Shown in pieces: positions 57,098 to 64,000 of a DNA stretch of 64,000 bases; position 1 is the first letter of the stretch; every line of letters starts with the position of its first letter. Under the pieces are notes generated by a model that was not told the DNA's origin, searched no databases, and was given only the letters and a program-made list of their open reading frames with translations. The DNA comes from Coccinella septempunctata. Its lineage: Eukaryota; Arthropoda; Insecta; Coleoptera; Coccinellidae. A program made the translations under genes and the position numbers. The stretch spans positions 27,174,064-27,238,063 of the forward strand of contig NC_058191.1 of assembly GCF_907165205.1 (NCBI RefSeq), read 5' to 3'.

Positions 57098-60000
57098 CTT
57101 CATTAGAAACTCATAGTTGAGGTGAATAATTGGTTTTGCTTCAAAATGCAGCGGCATTTGCATTTTTGCCAAAAATATTGTGAAAGTGCTCCGTAGTTCG
57201 GGAGGTAATTTGTACCAAGGTGTCAGGTAAAGAGAAGCCGCCATTGCCTCCCTCTAAAAAATACGAAAAGTATCCTGAAATACCTATAACAAATGCAGAA
57301 AGGATATTTTTTCTGGTCATTCTCGAATTAGTTACAAGGTTATAAAGGTTCGCGTGATAAATGAAATAAAAAAGAAATATTTACCTCATCCTCAAGATTT
57401 TGGCCCGCGGAACATACCATGAATTCACCAATTATAAGTATGAGAAGTTGTGAAATTCCAGTTACCATATTGGATGACTAAAAAATAGGCATACATATAT
57501 GACAAAAACTCTGCTGAAAAAACATTCAGCAGATGTTACATGGCTGGCAAAATTCGATAGGATAGGGAGAAAAGTATAACACATTTTCGATGTCGATTTT
57601 CAAGAGAAATCCTCTACCTAAGTCTGTTTTCAAGTTATGATGTGAAAGTTACCGACGTTACCGTCAAACTGGGTGAAGTGGATCAAAAATCGAGATTTTT
57701 TAGGAATAAGATTCAAAATTTCAGTGCGAACGACTGGCGTTCATAATATAGATTCTATGATACTTTTGCTATCGATTGACTTATTTATCAAAATTTTTGG
57801 CTGCACAGTTTTTGAAATTTTTTTGGTTGAAGTGCGATCCACTTCACCCCGTACTTTGGGGTGAAGTGGATCACATTTTGAAAATCAATGGATATTCTTT
57901 TTAACTATACGAGGGTGGAAGTGGATCAGATGAAATGAAAAAAAATCTATTTTGAGTCCTAAGACCAACAGGTGCTATGAAATCAGAACTAGAACCATTG
58001 AAAAAATAAATAACTCTTCATTATTTCTGTGTAAAACTAAACATGTTTTGTTTCAAAACAAAATACAATATACAACGAAAATAAATTTCTAACGAACATA
58101 AAAACAGTATTTTGAATGAAGGCACTGGCGCAGCTAGAGGAGTGGGCAACTCCCCCCCAAAGATACCATCAATTCAAATTTTTTTAGTACAAAATTTGCA
58201 CGATCGTTCGGTGTAATGCCCCCCCCCTCCCAAACAAAATATTGGCTGCGCCACTGAATGAAGGTATATGAATGTACTCTATACTCTAGTCAGTCTTCAT
58301 ATAGTTTGATATTCAATTCTCTCTTCTTTGGCTTCCAGAGTAAAGATGTGCCGGCCACGTGTAACTTGCTTCAGGTGGATTTTGCGAATTATTTGTGACC
58401 TTTTCACAAGAGCTATATCCTCTGCATGCGGATATACTAAAATACTTCTGCGACATGGGCCTATATACGCAACATGGTCAAACATGACTAAATCATTGGT
58501 GATCGACTTCACCCCTCACTTTTGAGTGATGTAACAAATTTTTTTTTTCCTAAAGAACTGTGGTGGTACATTTGATTTCAAAATGGGGAATATAATTTCA
58601 ACTAGTTTATACGTAACTTGTAAAAGTTTAGGTGAGAATAACTATCGTAGTTATTGCCAAATATATAATTGAAGTTGAACAATTGAAAAACTGTTTATTC
58701 GAGTACGAAACTTTTTTTTTGTGAGAAAACTAACCATCCAGAATTGTATCCAAGGCACGAGTTAGCAATCTTAGAAGGTAACTGTAGACACAGAGTTTTT
58801 TTCGCGGCAATTTAGGGTCTTGTCTATGAGTTACGCGATAAAATATGCGGGAAAACACGGTTGATCCACTTCACCCCGCTATATCCACTTCACCCCGTTT
58901 GACGGTACTTTTCGACTTTTTCCATTGGTGCCTCTGACTCGTATAGTTTTAGTACTATCGAGTATCGAGAATCAAATAATGTAACAATCAATATTCACTA
59001 TTTAATGTATATCTACATAACTAGCTGTGTGTGTCTCCCTGCTCCGCTGGATGAATTTTCTTTACCTTACCACTTTTTTCAGGATGGTCGCGGAATGGTA
59101 GAAAGAAAAATATATTTTAAAGCCTTCATCGAACAGTCCTCTTTACAACAGCCTAAGTTCCATAAATAGGGAGGCAGATATTTTTTTATAAAGACATGAT
59201 TTGATTTAGATAACATGAAAATAATCCAAAAACTCAGACGGACATACATGCTGAAATTCCGATTTTATTTATTAGTATCTACTTAGATATACTTAGATTC
59301 AGTGTCGTAGTCGATTTGTTCAATGCACCATTTCAGTCATATAATAATATCTGTCTGTATAAGTACCTATCTAATTTATTTTTTTGAATAGTGGTGGACA
59401 GAAATAAATCTTTGACTACGTCACTGAGTTCTTCACGACAAAGAGACAGAGACACGAATTAAAAGGGTAGAGAAATATGTTTTCGCTTATAACTCGAAAA
59501 CAAAGAAGATAGAGGTATGCGATTTTGGTCATTATCGATCTTTTGAGAATGGAGGACGAAAATGTAACCTCCATTTCCCCTTCCTCTCCCAGTTACAGAG
59601 CTGTCATTCAATAACATCGAATTCTGCCCATCCTGTATATTCCTCAGGGCAATTAATAATGACTGAATCATTGTTTAAAGTTGGAGAAGGAAAATAGATT
59701 CAAATATTTCTGCATTTGTTTCTAAACAACATTATCGATGATTTTGGATAGAGTGTGGAGTATGCTGTATGCTTATTGGCTGCATATCATCTGATGCATT
59801 GGGATCTGAGGTTTGGGAAGGAGGGATTTTCAAAAAGGATAAATGAAGTAGAGGTGTAATTCGCGATATGTTGCATACACCACAATGCAACAGTTCAGTT
59901 ATACCTAGATAAACTGAGGCCCTTATGACCAACATCTACAGTGAAAAGTTTTTGTCCGTAGTTTTAAGTTTATGAACTTGATTTTGCAACTTTTCCGAGT

Positions 60001-63000
60001 TTGAAGCTCGACAAGCTCCTGCAGCGCCAAGTTTGCCGGATTTTGATATTCCTTACATGAGCATAATATATACTGTTTGTATATATACAAACAGTATAGA
60101 CACAATAATTCTTTTCTGTTACTCACCACAATCAGTTGATATTCTACCAATGCTATGACGCCTGATATCAAAGCGTATTGACATAAGTGGGTCATACCAA
60201 TGCTATAATTCATCAATCTCACCAAACTGAAAAAAAAATGGGTGCCTTTTTATATTAATAGTACCTAATGAAATCTCCTTCGAATTGATCAAAACGTGGG
60301 GTCTGTAAGTAATCGTTGCACTAGAGCCTAATTGCTGAGTTGTCAAATCGTATTTCGTCAGCTTACTCTCAAAACCAGATAAGTAACATTTTGTTTTGTG
60401 TAAATGAGGTTTGAAAGTTTCCCCCTACAATAAAAAAACTACAAAAAAAATACATGAAAGGAAACCTTTGATAAGTAAAAAAAAAACATTGATTGTAGTT
60501 CTGTCAACATAATTAATGTCCGGAATCAGAAAAAAAAACAATTAACAAACGTTGGTAATGCAAAACAGACACAAAAATGGAAAAAAATGTACTAATCATG
60601 TTATGACCGATTTCCAGGCTCTGCGATTTTTCTGTAGATGTTTCAGTAATTCGTAGCTTTCATTAGCCAATAGAATAGAGATGTTTTGAAATCCTGGCCC
60701 AGGATTAACGAAATATTCCTGATCTCCATGTGAGTAGGTAGTATAATTATTGTTAGAATAACAGTTAGTTACTTACTTCCATATTTCAGAATGGTATTCG
60801 ATACAATGTATCAGCTGCTTTCTGATATTTTCCTTAGGGCCCTTGAAATCAAGATTTCGCAACATATACTTCATTTTCCTCATTCTCAGAACAATGAGAT
60901 TGGAAACTCCAAAAACGATAAAATAACCCAAAGCGGCCGTTGGTATGTAAATACCAAATATTAAATTGAAACTGACGAAAATCCATATTTTCATTGCAAT
61001 GTTCAAATGAAACGGAAACCAGCATGGAATAATCATTCCGCATAAGTATCTTTCATCATGATATTTTTCCTTCGCCTCACAAAAAGAATTCTCGAAATAA
61101 TTCAGGACGATCCGTGCTATAGCAGACAATTGGGCAAAAATATATATATTTCTCGAAATTTTATCATGTTTCTCGTATACTTCACCCAAGTTGTCTGGTT
61201 CAGAAATTTCATGGTTTCCTAGATGATGAAAGAATTCCAAAATTCTATCTCCATAAAGCACCGCGGACGAACCTGTCAGTGCTGCTGCCATGAACTCGCC
61301 ATTCACGTGAAAGCATTTCAATATAGATTGCAATGGAACTTCATCTGAAAAAAGCATCAATTCTATGAAAACTGACTAGAGTCTTGACGTGATGTTAGGA
61401 GCGAGCTTCTTCAAATTCATAACGCCCTGACGCCTCTGACTGCTTTGCCCCCAATAAGGTCCTTTTTAATTCATTTAAGGAACACATACAGGACGAAAGG
61501 AAAGTTTTATTCACAATAATAAAATAATCATAATCAAACAAATAGTTTCATCATAAGGAAAAAACTAAAAAAAAGGCGAATTATTCAGAACATTTAACGT
61601 AATATGTAGTATAGTAGTGTGATGAAAAATAATTTTCAACAGGATTTAATTCAGATACATACCACCCGCTGATATAAATATACGATCTGTATCGAACTAG
61701 CCAATTTGTCATTGTCAGGACAACGAAAGAGAGAACGATCCATCAAAGAAGAATAGATACTGACTATATTTCCGTCTCATTTGACCTCGTCAAAGCAACA
61801 AAACTCCTCCGATGGAAAAAGCTTGGAATTGACGACCTTACTTAATACTAGTAGTAGCTTCTGAGTATAATCGAATCTATAGAAATTGGATTATAAGCAG
61901 TTCCTCTGAAATGCGAAGGAATATTTTGACATTCTGTTCGAGAATACAGAATTTGAAATTTTTATAGGAAATTCACTTTTTTCCCAGGATGGAAAATCTT
62001 GTTTGTTGTTTGTTGTTTTACTTCCCTTGTATGTTGTTTCCAGAAATTGATGATTTAAGTAGGTGGTCATCGCCCAACTGAGGGTATTCAAAGAAGTTCT
62101 GATTTGTTTTAATAGATTCAATTGTTAAATTCATCCAGGAGTTTCATTTAAACTTTCTCCCCAATAAATATAAAATATAACATGAAGACCTGTCCACCGC
62201 GCGTAGGGCCGAATCCACATTTTTTCTTTTCTGAGGGTAATCAATTCATTGTGTCTCAACATCCAAAAATAATCACCCTTTGTCCAGTAGAAAGCTGCTC
62301 TTCTATTGATCAAGACACGGGGTGCATTATTACACTGGTGACAGCGGTGGGATGAGAAAACAATTTTGGCCATGCTCGACTTAATAATTTAATTAATGTA
62401 GGGGAAGCAATGATACTAACAAAAATATCGGTATAGAGTGTCTGGATCAACGAAAGAGGACACTGGACAAGGGGCGAATATATAATAAAATAAATAATAA
62501 ATATAAATATAAAATATAATTAAATAATAAATAATTACCCCTTGTCCAGTGGAAAGCCACGCTTTCATTGATCAAGTCACGGGGTGGATTATTACAGATC
62601 AGATAGTTTTCCATGAGCTGTTTACCACTAGAGTTGAAAATTGGTGAAATATACTGTCTGATTTGGTAAATACCGGCACTTGTTTTGAAGTTTGGTGCGA
62701 AATGTGATGTGTTTATCATCTGGTGGGGTGGATAGGGAATGGAATTTGTCCACAGATTACAGAGTAGTAGTATGGAATTTGTCTTTTGTCGGCTGTAAAC
62801 CGGTGACCGGTGCTGTTTGGGCTACGACTGTAGAATTTGTACGACATTTTTTATCATATCGAAACGATGAAGCCGATAGACATTCTCTCGAGTCCGGTTT
62901 GGCCGATCACTTAGTTACTGAGCTACAGTTGAGAGTTTAATTTTTTTTAGAATGAAGGATTGCATCGGAGAAAAGAGGAGCATCTTCTTTGAAAAAATCA

Positions 63001-63794
63001 AAGTTGAAATACGATCCTTCAATTATAAATCGAAAGTCTTGGGAATAAAATAAAGTAGGTACTTTCGGTATTTTATTTGGGTAATAGCAGCCTTTAGTTC
63101 AGCAGATACTTGCTCAAAAATTGGTTAAAAATACGAAGAAAACATGTCAGGGGATCAAAATGAGTGCAAACGAAACAAGTAATTCTTTTTTAGTTTTGGA
63201 ATGTACCAGTAATTAAATAACTTCTGGGAGATAAAGGAGAAACGACCTCTGAAAACAGTTCACCCTGTAGATTTTCAGTATTATGTGTCATGTGTGATTA
63301 TAAAATCCCATTAGGTACTGAATTGACTTATCGGAGCTTTTTCCATAATTCTATTTTATGATCCCGAAAACACTTACTTATCTCTATCCACTTTTCTCAC
63401 TGACATAGGTACTCGTAATAATGAGGTAGAAACAAAATTAATAAGAGAAGCAGAAATCAACTAGAATTTGAGATCATTCGTCAATCAATAGATTGAGATC
63501 CTCGAATCTGATAAAGATTAAGGAATAAACAAATATTTAGAAATAACAAATCCTGTTGTTTCAAATTTAACAATGAGAAATTAGGAACTCACCTTCAGTT
63601 AAAACTCTCCATAGGTACAGGAAGTTTCCTAAAAACGCAGGTAGGGAAAAAAAGATAATGATCAAATGAAATCTGATTTTGAATATTGTAGTGTATTTTT
63701 GGCCTTTTGGGGGAATGGTTCTGCAACGTTCAAAATAATGCCTTGCATTTTTAAAAACCTCTAATTTTTGAGCCATTCTCTCTGATTTCACCAT
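57098..63794 (-). CDS. Odorant receptor (7tm_6), five exons, 3' end missing
   Basis: Minus-strand exons: 63794-63593, 61344-60777, 60226-60127, 57477-57385, 57253-57098; junction phases 1,2,0,0 agree. That makes 373 residues, so only about ten should be missing from the usual 380-400. Insect ORs form ligand-gated channels with Orco in olfactory neurons. The text follows the family order: N-terminal TTIFKIRFHLIIIFFSLPAF helix, then GGSSA-like AALTGSSAVLYGDRI, two helices around GMIIPCWFPF and YIPTAALGYFIVFGVSNLIV, CIEYHSEIW, QYALISGVIALVEYQ, then ISQLLILIIGEFMVCSAGQN and the hallmark YLTPWYKLPPELRST...MQMPLHFEA. The start is uncertain: the frame is open to the window edge; M at 63794 gives the usual short N-terminus, 63776 is also possible. 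Confidence 0.85.
57659..58907. mobile_element. DNA transposon remnant with GTCAAAC(G)GGGTGAAGTGGAT ends
   Basis: TACCGTCAAACTGGGTGAAG (57659) is mirrored at the right end (CTTCACCCCGTTTGACGGTA to 58907). GTGAAGTGGATC recurs internally on both strands (57838-57872, 58862). The minus-strand frame 58512-58297 (DLVMFDHVAYIGP...YPHAEDIALVKRSQIIRKI...TRGRHIF) resembles the C-terminal domain of an insect transposase, but I cannot name the family. In the odorant-receptor intron. Confidence 0.6.
58123..58256. mobile_element. 134-bp hAT-type MITE nested in the transposon
   Basis: Ends CACTGGCGCAGC / GCTGCGCCACTG, flanked by AATGAAGG on both sides (58115-58122, 58257-58264), a perfect 8-bp target duplication. 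Interior is C-rich, with no coding content. Confidence 0.85.
60070..60097. repeat. 28-bp perfect palindrome
   Basis: ATACTGTTTGTATA and its exact reverse complement without spacer, 30 bp after the third odorant-receptor exon, in the intron. Confidence 0.9.
61610..61800. repeat. Dispersed repeat copy
   Basis: TACATACCACCCGCTGATAT, ATCGAACTAGCCAATTTGTC and CGTCTCATTTGACCTCGTCA match 47750-47900 and 22740-22880. Lies in the odorant-receptor intron. Confidence 0.65.
62281..62596. repeat. Two direct copies of a 54-bp unit
   Basis: 62281-62334 and 62543-62596 share TGTCCAGTxGAAAGC, TTGATCAAGxCACGGGGTG and ATTATTACA. The minus-strand frames of both copies are alike (NNAPRVLINRRAAFYWTKGD and NNPPRDLINESVAFHWTRGN), possibly a retroelement coding scrap. 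Confidence 0.6.
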
Positions 63795-64000
63795 ATTCCA
63801 GTCGGATATAAGTATAGCACCAGAAAAAAACTGCCAAGAATGAAGGATTGAATACATAATAACATTCAATTTGAATTCTAAACAGTTTGAGCGGCTAAAC
63901 GACATTTCAGAACTTTTAATTTGCTCAATTTCCTTCCATCTGCCTATCAAAACGTAATAAAGGCTATAAGGTAGGTCTAATAATAAAAATAGTTTCAATA

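Overview
The window reads as nuclear DNA of an insect. It is AT-rich, has spliced genes with GT/AG introns, carries insect chemoreceptors of both the odorant (7tm_6) and gustatory (TYxxxxxQF) types, and is crowded with DNA transposons, LINE fragments and foldback MITEs. A beetle is my best guess, from the UGT and transposon types, but the sequence does not prove the order. Most real genes are split into exons, many too short to stand out as open reading frames. I rebuilt them from splice sites and reading-frame phase.

Left part (1-25.2 kb): two tandem, same-strand UDP-glycosyltransferase genes, each rebuilt as five exons with identical splice phases (517 and 508 aa). Both look complete, with signal peptide, UGT signature, C-terminal membrane anchor and a lysine ER-retrieval tail. 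A Tc1-like transposon with an intact DD34E transposase but only one terminal repeat lies between them. Their introns hold foldback elements, LINE pieces, a broken mariner/Tc1-type transposase, a near-perfect 234-bp tandem duplication and hammerhead-ribozyme-like cores.

Middle (25.2-44.7 kb): a lone minus-strand first coding exon with the N-terminal half of a Tec/Btk-like PH domain (28.2-28.3 kb), then an eight-exon plus-strand TPR gene that resembles TTC29, a ciliary/sperm-flagellum protein (548 aa). Its introns hold a candidate LTR with three tandem hairpins that share a loop but differ in their paired stems, nested palindromic elements, a LINE RNase-H fragment and an internally deleted mariner.

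Right part (44.7-64 kb): a gustatory receptor locus with two large alternative first exons (46.3 and 50.1 kb) and one set of three short 3' exons (53.4-54.5 kb), which suggests alternative splicing as in known insect Gr loci. A second Tc1-like copy, with both terminal repeats but a dead transposase, sits between the two first exons, and a hAT-type element with a perfect 8-bp target duplication lies in the shared intron. The last 7 kb hold a minus-strand odorant receptor (five exons recovered, about 373 aa, final short exon not found).

The conventional genes are detoxification (UGTs), chemosensation (GR, OR), a probable axonemal protein and a kinase-type first exon. I see no operons, tRNAs, rRNAs or CRISPR arrays. 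All gene models are my own splice predictions and have not been tested against transcripts.
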